The notes: generated by a model not told the origin, from the sequence alone. Counted from the first letter of the stretch, positions 29,728 to 41,043 are shown. The stretch: DNA of 64,000 bases from Rutidosis leptorrhynchoides (GCF_046630445.1 NC_092335.1:5995501-6059500); one strand, 5' to 3'. Translations and numbers: made by a program.

Positions 29728-30161
29728 TACCTGGGTTTACCGATTGGGGCTAACTTAAAACTTCATAAAAATTGGTCACCCATTTTTGAAAAATTCAAAA
29801 AAAGACTCTCGGATTGAAAAGCCAAACCTATCTCCTTTGGTGGTAGACTCCACTTTTAAAATCGGTTTTAAGTAGCTTACCTCTTTATTACTTTTCGCTT
29901 TTTAAAGCACCTCTCAGAGTCTTAAAGGACCTTGAAGGGTTACGTCGTAATTTCTTTTGGGGTGGGACTATTGAATGTAATAAAATGGCTTGGATTAAAT
30001 GAAAACATATCTTACTTCCTTACGAGAATGGTGGGTTAAACGTCGGATCCTTACATCTCAAGAATCTTGCACTCTTAACTAAATGGTGGTGACGCTTTCT
30101 CTCATTTAAAGACTAGTTTTGGGCTAAAATAATTAGAAGTATTTATGGTCAAAATGGGGGA

Positions 30162-31181
30162 TTGGGTTGTTGCTATAATTCCAATGACGCTAACTTGAAA
30201 AAAATTTCGGGAAGGATTTGGTTTGATATCATTAAAGTTGAAAACACCCTAACCAAGTTAGGGTGTGATATTTCTAACGCTTTTGTGAGAATTGTAGGTG
30301 ATGGTTCGGGAACAAAATTTTGGCTTGACAAATGGTGTGGTGAAGCTACACTAAAAGATTCCTTCCCTAGGCTTTTTCGTCTTGAATCAAATAAAGATGC
30401 TCGTGTCTCCGATCGCATCAATCACGAGTGCATACTGTTTATTTTTAATTGGTCTTGGGCTAAGACTCCAAAGTGGAGGGCGGAAAGTGAGCGTAACTCA
30501 CTCACGTCCTTACTAAATGCTTACGCTTTCTCTTCCGAAAAACCCAACGAGTGGATGTGGAAATTCAACAACTTCGGTCGTTACACCTCTAAGTCCCTTT
30601 CTTCCATCTTCACCGAAATCTCTGCCTCGAATTCCTTACCTTGCGGACCAACTGAATTAAATTCTCCGTTACCGCAAAAAATTGGAATTTTCATATGGCG
30701 CGCAAAACAAAACAAACTGCCTGTTCGAACCGAACTTGATAACCGGGATATTGATCTTAATTCGACTAGATGTCCCGTTTGCGATGAAGATTTAGAAACC
30801 GTGTCTCACACACTTTTATCCTGCAAATTCGCACTTGATATTTGGAATAGAGTAGGTAACTGGTGCAACTTTGGAAATATCAACATCTCCACACTCGCGG
30901 ATATTTCAAAACCTTTTAATCCGTCTCTCACCTCCTCTACCGGCGCATCATTTTGGCAAGCTATTGTTTGGGTCACTTCTTATTACATTTGGAAGAATCG
31001 TAATGATCTTTTTTTCGGGAATAATACTCTTAGCGGTCCAAAGATAATTGCCGAAATTCAATCCAAAAGTTTCGAATGGATCAAGTCTCGTTCGAAGAAA
31101 GGCACTTTAGAATGGCATAATTGGCTTTTCAACCCGACAAGTTACGAGGTGGATCGTGATAATAAAACGGGAATAGGCTAA
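30162..31181 (+). pseudogene. LINE ORF2 C-terminal segment with RVT zinc-binding domain
   Basis: The open segment encodes about 339 residues. It includes the zf-RVT domain typical of plant L1 ORF2, with FIWRAKQNKLPVRTEL, then CPVCDEDLETVSHTLLSC (a CX2C...HX4C arrangement), and the downstream SYYIWKNRNDLFF motif. The listed start is not a real initiation codon, since the same frame continues upstream to a TAG at 30114. It is a piece of a dead ORF2, not a host gene. A full plant ORF2 is over 1000 residues and carries an endonuclease and reverse transcriptase, neither of which is present. Confidence 0.85.
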
Positions 31182-31248
31182 AAGTTTGGATTTTTTTCAC
31201 TCATTTTCTATATGGCTTTCCCGGTTGGTGATTAAATGAGTAGATAGC

Positions 31249-31398
31249 GCCAATGGGGCTTTGCCTCATTGGTCACCATGTTAACATGGTGTTCGTGGAG
31301 ACCAGGGTTCGAGTCTCGGGGGGGGGGGGGGGGGGGGGGGATTTTCGTGAATTAACTCTAACCACTAACATTGCCTTTCAAAAAAAAAAAAAAAAAAA
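31249..31398 (+). mobile_element. tRNA-derived SINE inserted in the LINE 3' UTR
   Basis: The roughly 150-bp unit has a pol III B box (GGGTTCGAGTCTC, about 31303-31316), a 23-G run (31318-31340), a short body and an 18-A tail (31381-31398). It is flanked by a 9-bp target duplication GTAGATAGC (31240-31248 and 31399-31407). The 3' end GCCTTTC-A(n) is also seen in the SINE near 57.7 kb. The head is too diverged to name the source tRNA. Confidence 0.88.
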
Positions 31399-31862
31399 GT
31401 AGATAGCTGTTTACTTTGTCGTTGAATGCTCAACACTGTATCGTCTATCTTCTCGGCTTGTGCTCAAGTTCATTAGCCTTCCGGGGAAAAAATTAGGAAA
31501 ATGGGTTTTTTCCCAACCTCCCTATTCGTTTGTTGTTTTTTTTCCTTTCTTTCTCATTAGTATTTATATATAGATGTGTATTGGGTCTCCTGTGTAGTTT
31601 CGTATTTTATCTTGTGCATAGGCTCGAGTTGTATTAGGAGCTCCCTGGAGTTTCCGCCTTGTAATCGTTGTATTTTTAATAATAATAGTTTAATCTTTCA
31701 AAAAAAAAAAAAAAAAATTATGCTCACCCGTTCCAAATAAAAATATATCTTATAATTTAAACCAGCAATCAAATGGCTATTCGTCTAGTTAACTAGCAGG
31801 GTAATCCATCGACCAATTTTGAAATTTTAAGTTCAGATCTTGAAATTGACTATTTGTAAATA

Positions 31863-32290
31863 GGGTTAAAGCTACAAATATATTATATACTTTCTCAAAT
31901 GTCCATATGTCGCTCATATACCATTCTCACTGTCGGCTATATACTTTCAGAAAGTGTACCAATGTCAACATTTCGTTACCGGTTACCTGCTGAACCGGTA
32001 AAGTTAATTATTTAACATTTTTTTTTCATTTTATATGACTACAAATAGGTTATGTACTTTAAGTTATGTTCCGATGTAAGCTATATACTTTCAGTTTTTG
32101 TTCCAATGTATCACCGACGTGTCATGACTACTTAGAAGTCATACCATCAATTGTTTTCGTTGCAGGTAATGTATAGTGGCTTCTATTGGTACACTTTATG
32201 AAATTATATAACTTACAGTGAGACGCAAATAAGTATATAAGCGATATAGAAATATTTAAAAAAGTATATAGTCTATTTGTAATTTTAAGC
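31863..32290. mobile_element. MULE-like MITE upstream of the PMEI gene
   Basis: The terminal inverted repeats match at 25 of 30 positions. The left end is GGTTAAAGCTACAAATATAT and the right end complement is GCTTAAAATTACAAATAGAC. The flanks TTGTAAATA (31854-31862) and TGGTAAATA (32291-32299) form a 9-bp duplication with one mismatch, as expected for Mutator-type transposition. There is no coding capacity. It ends about 200 bp before the TATA box of the PMEI gene. Confidence 0.75.
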
Positions 32291-32495
32291 TGGTAAATAT
32301 GTGTCATATAAATAAGTCTTTGAGTTTCATGTAGAAAAAGCATGTAGAAAAAGTACTGTAATAAACAAAATAGCGACCTAATCCTAAAATTTTGCTACAC
32401 ACCAATGCAATCCGCACCGAATCCAAAACACAACATTTCACACGGTGGCAGTAAGGTGTACCAGAACTCTGGGCCCATAAGCATTAACCCAGCTC

Positions 32496-32503
32496 TATAA
32501 AAA
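32496..32503 (+). promoter_or_regulatory. TATA box of the PMEI gene at 32558
   Basis: CTCTATAAAAACAC gives TATAAAAA 55-62 bp before the ATG, a normal plant spacing for a short leader. A GGGCCCA element, a common TCP-type site, lies about 25 bp upstream at 32471-32477. Confidence 0.7.
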
Positions 32504-32557
32504 CACACCTCCAAATAATAACCCACAACAAACTATCAACTTAACCCACTCCAAAAT

Positions 32558-33130
32558 ATGGAACCCAAAACACTAATCATTCTCGCCATCTTCTGCCTCA
32601 CCATAACCACCACCTACGGTGGACCCACCACTGGCTACATCAAAAAATCCTGTGCCACCGTTACCTACCCTGCCTTATGCGAACAATCTCTTTCACCATA
32701 CGCCAAAACCATTCAAACTAGCCCCTCCCAATTAGCCCGTACAGCGTTATCAGTAAGCCTAAATCAATCCCAAACCACCCAAGCTTACCTCAACAAACTC
32801 AAAAGTTTTAAAGGTTTGAAGCCACGTGAACGAGCCGCTATCGGGGACTGCTTAGACGAAGTAAGTGATAGTTTGGACCGGGTCAGTAAATCGATCCAAG
32901 AGCTTAAAACATGTGACCGGGTCAAGGGTCAGGATTTTATTTTTCACATGAGTAATGTTCAAACATGGGTTAGTTCTGCCCTTACCGATGAGAACACATG
33001 TATGGATGGGTTTGGTGGTCGGGTCATGGAGGGTCGGATCAAAACTTCGGTTCGGACTCATATCACAAGTGTGGCACATGTGACTAGCAATGCTCTGGCA
33101 CTAGTTAACAACTTAGCTCAGAAGCATTAG
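32558..33130 (+). CDS. Pectin methylesterase/invertase inhibitor (PMEI) domain protein, intact
   Basis: This is a 190-residue secreted protein. The signal peptide (MEPKTLIILAIFCLTITTTYG) is followed by the PMEI four-helix domain. Conserved features are the N-terminal Cys pair in SCATVTYPALC, the third Cys in IGDCLDEV, a further Cys in LKTC, and the family hallmark NVQTWVSSALTDENTCMDGF near residue 135-155. It ends with VTSNALALVNNLAQKH. Length and ending fit the usual single-domain '21 kDa protein' type. Such proteins act in the apoplast and bind either pectin methylesterase or acid invertase, and sequence alone does not decide which. It is a single exon, as is common for the family. The nearest relative in the window is the minus-strand gene at 58228. 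Confidence 0.95.
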   Translation: MEPKTLIILAIFCLTITTTYGGPTTGYIKKSCATVTYPALCEQSLSPYAKTIQTSPSQLARTALSVSLNQSQTTQAYLNKLKSFKGLKPRERAAIGDCLDEVSDSLDRVSKSIQELKTCDRVKGQDFIFHMSNVQTWVSSALTDENTCMDGFGGRVMEGRIKTSVRTHITSVAHVTSNALALVNNLAQKH

Positions 33131-33359
33131 TTGATGGATGATATATAGGTGGGCCCTAGTATACCACCACTAGCAATGTACCTTTTTGTTTGTTTTAAGC
33201 AGGTATCGTTGTTAACCCAGTTGTTCGGGCCGGGTCAGTTTGAGTCTTACGGTTATGAAAGATGTATAAAGCAATATAAGTATAATTTTGTCGTTTAGTG
33301 TAAAATGTTTAATTAGCTTGTGAAGTATCAAGTTTCTTGGTAAGATTATTGTGTTTTTT
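33131..33359 (+). other. Downstream region of the PMEI gene (3' UTR)
   Basis: This contains the presumed 3' UTR. No other feature is visible. Confidence 0.5.
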
Positions 33360-33473
33360 TTTTTTTTTTTTTTTTTTTAATGCAAGGTATATTAATTTTT
33401 AAACAAATTACAATACATGGGCAGAACATACAAACCCAAAACAACAAACTTCAATACTCGTACATCAAAAGCA

Positions 33474-33513
<40 letters not shown>
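33357..33513 (-). mobile_element. Possible short LINE 3' end, flanked by poly(T) tracts
   Basis: Two T tracts (about 33354-33378 and 33478-33512) enclose about 100 bp. Read on the minus strand it resembles a retrotransposed 3' UTR (TGTATGTTCTGCCCATGTAT … TTGCATT-A(n)). This fits a heavily truncated LINE copy with its own poly(A), but no target duplication is clear. Confidence 0.4.
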
Positions 33514-33516
<3 letters not shown>

Positions 33517-34421
33517 AGGGTCACGAGATAATCACAAAATTGTTAGAAATAAATGGCAAGTTAGTTAAGATATACTCATATATATAATGTGTACGTATGT
33601 CTAAAAATAATTATAATCATTCAATATCATAAAGCAATGTAAGAAATTATTGCATAGAAATTACGACATCATTTCTCATATATCTATCGTAGATCTTGAC
33701 AATAGAAATATCTTTTTTTTACCAGGTACTTGTATATATAAGTTTATGCATATTACATATAATAAGTACGAGCATGTCATTTTCTAAAATATAATGTTAA
33801 AGATTTTAATACTTGTGTGTAGTTAACGACCTGACTAGGATTTACTTAACTCTTATAATCAACGAGTTCTTTTAAATTTAGTGCGAATATGTGTTATTGG
33901 ATTGTTGTAGATCTATAACATGACTTAAAAACTACTTTTGAGTATTTAATTATTTTCGAGTAATTTTTTATGCTAAATTGTTCTTATTGTCAAATACTAT
34001 AGTTGTTTTCTCAAGAAAATTATTTCAAACACAATTTATGGTAATGTTAGGAAGTTTACTCAATTTAGGTTATAAAGTTTTATATTTGTTTGAAAAGAAA
34101 AACAAATTACACCCTTAATAAATTAAGAGGAAAACAGCCAGAAAAAACGGGAAGGTTAAGTGAAAAAAAGGAGGAATTGAAAGACAACATGGGCGCGTAG
34201 TCAATTAAGTGGGGCCCAGTTACACGTGATCGACAACGTGGGACCCACCCATGTGAGGTGAATAATTGATGCCCGGTTAGTAAAATCCAGTCCAGGAGAC
34301 ATGCCATGTTGCCTCCGTACATTAAAAATCTGTTCTTAAAACTAATTTTAGTTATGATCATTACGGTTATAATTTTTTCGTAAAAAAAGCAATAATTTCT
34401 CTGTCTCAAATTACATTGATT
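33514..34421. other. Intergenic, no gene supported
   Basis: AT-rich for the most part, with a moderately GC-rich island near 34180-34320 containing CACGTG-type words. The minus-strand frame over this region is a Leu/Ile run created by the AAGAAT repeat and has no domain. Confidence 0.5.
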
Positions 34422-34456
34422 AAGAATAAGAATAAGAATAAGAATAAGAATAAGCA
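34422..34456 (+). repeat. AAGAAT hexanucleotide microsatellite
   Basis: About six tandem copies of AAGAAT, with related AAGAATAAG words continuing to about 34480. Confidence 0.85.
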
Positions 34457-34908
34457 AGTGTAAAACGATAAGAATAAGAAAAATAAGCAAGTAAAAATGT
34501 AAAATTTCTTTTTTATACACTTAATATATAAATATCTATACTGTACATGTTAGATAAAAAAATAAGGAAATAATAAGATGTAGAACTAGTAAATTGTAAT
34601 ATTAATACGAAGTATTTCTTAAATTGTTGTGTTTTGGCGGTCAAATTACGACCTAAGGTGATAAGGAACTACTATTTGTAGCTAAATATGTTAGAAATAA
34701 GGGTTGTAAATGATAATTTCGGATTGATTCTTGAATCGTGAAACACTTTTCTAATTAAGTATTTCGACCCTACTTGCCTCGGGTTACACGAAATCTTAAT
34801 TGGGATAAGACAATAACGCAATTTGTCTCAAGGCAAGAAGAGATCAAATTATAGTATTAGTGAGAATGTGATTTTTCTTGTTTTTATAATGAAAGCAAAG
34901 TCCCATAT

Positions 34909-35318
34909 ACAAGGTTGTAAAAAACCCGATTACTCGCCGATTAATCATCGATTAATTAGTTTTAAGAGCAATCCGTTCCGATTTTTCAAAATCCGTTTAA
35001 TTGATCGGTCAACGTCAATTGATGGGTCAAAATCGAATTTGGTAATCAAGGTCGGTCAAAGTCAAAATTAGTCAACGTTTTAACATGAATCTAAACTATA
35101 ACTTTATAGTTTTCGAATAAAGTGAACAATTTTAGACAATTATGTTAAAGTTTATGTTTATAGTTTTCTTCTATATTTACACATATAATTTCTGAAATTT
35201 AATATTTAAATATATAAAGTACAATCCGATTAATCCCCGCTTAATCCCCGAATTTCTGATTACTCATTTCAAAGTCCCGACCGATTAATCTCCGAATAGC
35301 GAATTTTGCAACTTTGCC
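34909..35318 (+). repeat. Dispersed repeat, copy 1
   Basis: Words such as GGTTGTAAAAAACCCGATTA, GATTAATCCCCG, CAAAGTCCCGACCGATTAAT and TTTTGCAAC recur in the same order at 40664-40960. The family is rich in ATTAATC and GGTCAA words. No coding capacity or terminal structure was recognised. Confidence 0.6.
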
Positions 35319-35754
35319 CATATATATAGAAAATGGAAATTAAGGTGCAATGAAAGGACACAACTTTTCAATGAAAGTGTGCAACTCTTCATTGACACCT
35401 TTTAGAAAATAACATCACTTTTCATGAAATGATATAACCATTCATGGCTACCTTTTCATCAAATAATGTAATTTCCAAGACCTTATCGAATTAACCCGAA
35501 CGAGCGTGCACTCCGCATTCTCCAAACTCGTCATTGAGCTTAATGCGATAAGCATTTGCTTTCTAGTAAATCTCAATTAACTAAAATGATTGTTGATAAC
35601 ACTAAAATCACCAACAAAATACAGTAATACTTTGATCACTTTTATTTGACACAAATCTAAAAAAATGGAATATAAATGAAGAATAGGAGGTACAAAGGCC
35701 ACTTCTATAACATATGTAACACCTATAATGTCCAAAAGCCCAATTTAAGCCAAA

Positions 35755-35757
<3 letters not shown>
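35319..35757. other. Intergenic, no gene supported
   Basis: There are repeated short words around CTTTTCAT/CCTTTTCATCA and nothing else that I can support. Confidence 0.45.

Positions 35758-35803
<46 letters not shown>
35758..35803. repeat. (TA)n microsatellite
   Basis: About 22 TA dinucleotides, uninterrupted. Confidence 0.95.
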
Positions 35804-35805
<2 letters not shown>

Positions 35806-35965
35806 ACGATCCGTGGCTAAGCTTAAAACGAGTACAAACCGGATAAGCAAATGTGAACCACAAAATATCATAAAACTTCAATTTGGCTTAAAATGCATGG
35901 AAGGGTAAAATAGTCATTTTAATAATTATGATTAATAAAATTAATTATACAAAAGTTAACATATT

Positions 35966-38805
35966 ATGAACCAACTTCACCACCACCACCAACCACCACC
36001 ACCAACAACACCACCTACCACCACCACCCACCACCATCCACCACCACCACCCATCACCACCATCACCACTAACCACCACCACCACCCCCCAACCACCACC
36101 ACCAACCACCACCACCACCTACCCACTACCACCCACCACCAACCACCACCACCACCAACAACCAACCATCACCAACTAACCACCACCACCAACCACACCA
36201 CCACCAACCACCACCACCAACCACCACCAACCACCACCACCAACCACCATCCACCACCACCAACAACCACTACCACCAACCACCACCACCAACCACTACC
36301 ATCAACCACCACCACCACCACCACCACCACCACCCTCCACTACCACCACCAACCACCACCACCAACAACAACCACCACCACCACCCACCACCATCCACCA
36401 CTACCAACCACCACCACCACCCCCACCACCACCACCATCCATCACTACCAACTACCACCACCAACCACCACCAACAACCACCACCAACCACACTACCACC
36501 AACCATCACCACCAACCACCACAATCCACCACCACCAACCACCACCACCACCACCACCACCACCACCACCACCAACCACCACTACCACCACCAACCACCA
36601 CCACCAACAACCACCACCACCCACTACCAACCACCACCACCACCACCACCCGCCACCACCACCCACCACCATTCACCACCACCAACCACCACCAACCACC
36701 AACCAACCACCACCAACCACAACCCATCACCACCACCAACCACCACCACCACCACAAACCACCACCACCAACCACCACCACCACGACACACCACCATCAC
36801 CAACAACCAATCACCACCACCAACCATCACCAACCACCACCAACCACCACCATCAACCACACCACCAACACAAACCACCACCATCCACCACCACCAACTA
36901 CCACCACCATCCACCACCCCCAACCACCACCACCAACCACCATCACCACCAACCACCACCACCTACCACCAACCCCCCAGCCACCACCAACAACCACCAC
37001 CACCACCCACCACCACCACCCACCTACCACCACCAACCACCCCCAACCACCACCACCACCACCAACCAGCACCACCACCAACCACACCACCACCAACCAC
37101 CACAACCAACCACCAACTACCACCATCAACAACCACCACCCACCACCACCAACCACCACCACCACCACCACCAACCACCACCACCTACCACCACCAACCA
37201 CCACCACCAACCACCAACACCACCATCACCAACAACCAACCACCACCACCAACCACACCACCACCAACAACCACCATCAACCACACCACCACAATCAACC
37301 ACCACCAACCACCACCACCACCACCACCAACCACGAACTACCACCACTATCACCAACCACCACCACTACCACCATGCACCACCACCATGCACCACCACCA
37401 ACCGCCGTCTCCACCAACCACCACCACCAACCACTACCACCAACCACCAGCCACCACCCTCCACCCACCACCACCAACAACCACCACCACCACCAACCAC
37501 CACCACCCACCACCACCACCCACCACCAACAACCACCAACAACCACCACCAACCATCACCACTAACCACCGCCACCTCTACCTCCACCACCACCAACCAC
37601 CATCACCACCAACCACCAGCACCGCCAACCACCACCGCCACCACCAACCACCAACCAACCACCAACCAACCACCACCACCAACCACCACCAACCACTCCC
37701 AACCACCACCACCACCCACCAACAACCACCAACAACACCACACACCACCATCACCAACAACCACCACCAACCACCACCACCAACCACACCACCACCAACC
37801 ACCACCACCATCAACCACACAACCACCACCAACCACCACAACCAACCACCACCAACCACCACTACCACCAACAATCACCACCACCAACCACCAACCACCA
37901 CCACCATCAACCACCACCACCAACCACCATCCACCACCAACTACCACCACTAACCACTACCATCAACCAACACCACCAACCACCACCACCAACACCAACC
38001 ATCAACAACCACCACCCACCACCACCTCACACTACCACCACCCGCCACCACCAACCACCACCACCACCAGCCACCAACACCACCCACCACCACCAACCAC
38101 CATCCACCACAACTAACCACCACGCCGACCAACCACCACCATCACCGCCAACCACTACCACCCACCAACATCAACCACCACCCACCACCAACACCCACCA
38201 CCACCACCCCCACCCACAACCACCATCCTCCACCACCCACCACCAACCACCACCACCCACCACCACCCACCACCACAACTATTAACCACCACCACCTACC
38301 ACCACCAACCACCACCAACCACCAACACACAACACCACAACTAACCACCACCACCAATTACCACCACAACCACTACCAACCACCACCACCCACTACCACC
38401 ACCACCCACCACCAACACCCACCACCAACCACCACCACCAACCACTACCACCACCACCAACCACTACCATCCACTAACCACCAACCACCATCCACCACCA
38501 CCAACAACTACTACCACCAACCACCACCACCAACCACTACCATCAACCACCACCACCACCCACCACCACCACTAACCACCATCACCACCACCAACCACCA
38601 CCACCCACCACTACCACCAACCACCATCACCACCAACCACCACCACCTACCACCACCACCAACCACCACCACCGACCACTACCACCCACCAGCACCAACC
38701 ATCACCACTAACCATCACCAACTACCACCACCTACCACCTACCACCAACCACCACCAACCATCACCAACTACCACCACCCACCACCAACCACCACCACCA
38801 CCCGA
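35966..38805 (+). repeat. CCACCA/CCAACC minisatellite, 2.8 kb, almost free of G on the plus strand
   Basis: The array is an irregular mix of CCA triplets and CCAACC hexamers with occasional T, giving periods of 3 to 13 bp. The plus strand has nearly no G, so frames stay open by composition, including a 716-codon His/Pro/Thr/Gln frame. That frame is not a gene, because it has no domain, no codon bias beyond the repeat and no flanking promoter. The complementary strand is a GGTGGTTGG-type G/T tract that can form G-quadruplexes in principle. Confidence 0.93.
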
Positions 38806-40500
38806 AATGATTATCATTCATTAAATTATTCATCACAAAATGATTATCATTCATCGAATAACAATTATCATTCATCAAACAATTATCATTCGTTAAACAG
38901 TTATGATTCATAAAAGCAACAATTATCATTCATCAGAAAAAACTAGCATTCATCTGAGTTATCATTCATCCAATAGTTATCATAAGAAAGCAATAACCAT
39001 TCATCACAAAATGATTATCATTTATTAAAATAATTATCATTCATCAAACAATTATCATTATCAAACAGTTATGATTCATAAAAGCAACAATTATCATTCA
39101 TCAGAAAAAAGTTATCATTCATCAGGAAAAAATTATAATTCATCGAAAAACATTTAACATTCGTTGGAAAACAATTATCATTCATCAAATAGTTATCATT
39201 TTATCAGACAATTATCATTCATCAAACATTTATCATTCATTAGAAAAAATTATCATTCATCTATATTATTTTTCATCAAATAGTTATCATTTTTTTTTAA
39301 AAATCGCTTATCATTCATAAGAAAACAATAACCATTTATCACAAAATGATTATCTTGCATTAAAATATTTTATATCATCAAACATTTTAATAGAGTTACA
39401 AAAGTAGTGAAATTTCAAATAATTGATATAATATGATTAGTATTATAAAAAAGAATAGGGCATTCCGAGAATCGAACTCGGGACCTCCCGCACCAAAAGC
39501 GAGAATCATACCACCAGACCAAATGCCCAATTATCAAACAAGTATCATTCATCTAATTGTTGTCATTCATATAAACAACACTTATCTTTTATCAGAAAAT
39601 GGTTATCATTCATCAAACACTTCTCATTTATCAAAAAACAGTATCATTCATCAAGCATTTATCATTCATCAAAATATCTGATAATTGATAAAAATACCAA
39701 ATGAATGATAAAAGTAGCTGATGAATGATAAACGACGAATGATAAAAGAACGTGATGAATGATAAAAAGTATCCGATGAATGATAAATATTTCCGATGAA
39801 TGATAAAAATACTCAGTGAATGATAAAGATAGTTGATGAATGATAAGCGAAAAATGACAAAATAACGTGATGAATGATAAAAAAGAAGATGAGTGATAAA
39901 AATGAGGTGATGGATGATAAAAATGAGGTACTGAATGATAAAAAAGAAGGTGATGAATGATAAAAATTAGGTGATGAATGATAAAAAGGAGGTCAATGAT
40001 AAAAAAAAAAGTTTTAATGAATGATAAAAATAAGGTGATAAATGATAATAAAAAAAAGAAGGTGATGAATGATAAAAAAAAACAAGATGAATAATAAAAA
40101 GTAGGTGATGAATGATTAAACACAAGATGAATGATAAAAAAAGATATAATGAATGATAAAAAGGAGGCGATGAATGATAAAAATAAAGTGATGAATGATG
40201 AAAAACAAGATGAATGATTAAAAGGAGGTGATTAATGATAAAAACGAGGTGATGAATGATAAAAATAAGGCGATGAACGATAAAAACAAGATGAATGAGA
40301 AAAACTAGGTAATGCATGATTAAGAAAATTTATCATTCATTAGAAAACGTTTATCATTCATCACCTCAATTTTATCATTCATCACCTCATTTTATATCAT
40401 TCATCACTCACAAAGTTATCATTCATCTTGTTTTTAATCATTCATCGCCTCCTATTGTCATTCATTGCCTCATTTTATATCATTCACCACTCACAAAGTG
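38806..40500. repeat. TTATCATTCATC minisatellite with two orientation switches
   Basis: Degenerate 12-20-bp units centred on TTATCATTCATC run in one orientation from 38806 to about 39670. They continue as the complement (GATGAATGATAA) from about 39690 to 40320 and return to the first orientation from 40326 to 40500. A tRNA gene sits inside the first block. The sequence could fold into a large imperfect cruciform. Confidence 0.85.
39458..39528 (-). tRNA. tRNA gene, proline-type body with UUG (Gln) anticodon
   Basis: On the minus strand the sequence folds as a full cloverleaf. The acceptor stem GGGCATT/AATGCCC is perfect and the T arm is CCGAG-TTCGATT-CTCGG. The anticodon stem CTCGC/GCGGG has one G-U pair, and the loop TTTTGGT puts TTG at positions 34-36. 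The rest matches plant tRNA-Pro(UGG) as I know it, differing at the anticodon middle base, one stem base and position 14 (A to G in the D loop). Six Ts (minus strand, 39447-39452) lie six bases downstream as a pol III stop. It may be a mutated, possibly inactive tRNA-Pro copy or a tRNA with altered decoding. Confidence 0.85.
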
Positions 40501-40577
40501 CAAGATCTCGTCATTTCGTTACCTTATCATCATGACTAGTTGCAGCAGCAGTGTTTTCCTGTTTATAACAAGCTTAC

Positions 40578-40663
40578 CATCTCTGAGTTTTGTCTGTTGT
40601 TCCATAGCTTGCAGCTACAGCTTGAGTTCCTAGTTCTCAGAAGTTAGACCAGTTGTATCTCGC
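40578..40663 (-). pseudogene. bZIP transcription factor exon fragment (RF2/VIP1-type)
   Basis: The minus-strand translation reads RDTTGLTSEN, stop, ELKL, stop, LQAMEQQTKLRD and ends exactly at a GTAAGC donor (40577). This matches the leucine-zipper end of plant RF2a/VIP1-type bZIP proteins (RDTTGLT.EN.ELKLRLQAMEQQ), which have an intron after this point as I recall. Two CGA/AGA-type codons have become stops. No basic region or next exon is nearby, so it is a captured or relic fragment of a host gene. Confidence 0.7.
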
Positions 40664-40960
40664 CGCATCAAAATCAAATGTAAACCGTCAAAGTAGGATT
40701 TAGTCGGGTCAAATTCAAGATTGGTCAACATTTTTATATAAATATTAAATAGAATTTTGGAGTTTTGGAACAAATAAACGATTATGTTTATGTTTCGAGA
40801 CAACAGGTTAAAGTTTATGTTTATTGTTTTCTTATGTGTTTACACATATTTTGAAATTCATCATTTAAAATGTCCAGTCCGATTAATCCCCAAGATACCA
40901 ATTATTCCCTCCAAAGTCCCAACCGAGTACACCAGAGTAGCGCGTTTTGCAACCTTGCGT
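40664..40960 (+). repeat. Dispersed repeat, copy 2
   Basis: It shares ordered words with 34909-35318 (GGTCAAC, TATGTTTAT, CCGATTAATCCCC, CAAAGTCCC, TTTTGCAAC). It lies between the bZIP and transportin fragments. It probably inserted there or marks the junction. Confidence 0.55.
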
Positions 40961-41043
40961 CCACTATTCAACAAACTTGACAACATTTTTAACAAGTTAG
41001 AAATTATCATTTGCTCTGTATATAATTGTAATGAAAAACTTAC

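Larger units (their letters stand above)
29728..31716 (+). mobile_element. 5'-truncated L1-type LINE with poly(A) end, interrupted by a SINE
   Basis: Similarity begins near YLGLPIGANLKL, a signature between the reverse transcriptase and the zinc-binding region of plant L1 elements. It runs through the C-terminal part of ORF2, a 3' UTR and a 17-A tail (31700-31716). The 5' part is missing, as is usual after incomplete reverse transcription. The coding part has decayed, with in-frame stops at 30000, 30090 and 30114 ahead of the open segment and frame changes further upstream. A target duplication could not be identified. Confidence 0.85.

Noticed and set aside
35966-38116. 716-codon His/Pro/Thr-rich open frame
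   Set aside because: It is the translation of the CCACCA minisatellite. Several frames on both strands are open there, and there is no domain or promoter.
39662-40317. Phe/His/Ser-rich minus-strand frames of 153 and 116 codons
   Set aside because: They follow the 12-bp minisatellite period and have no homology to a known domain.
38806-40500. CRISPR-like array
   Set aside because: Units are degenerate, adjacent and without unique spacers. This is a plant nuclear minisatellite.
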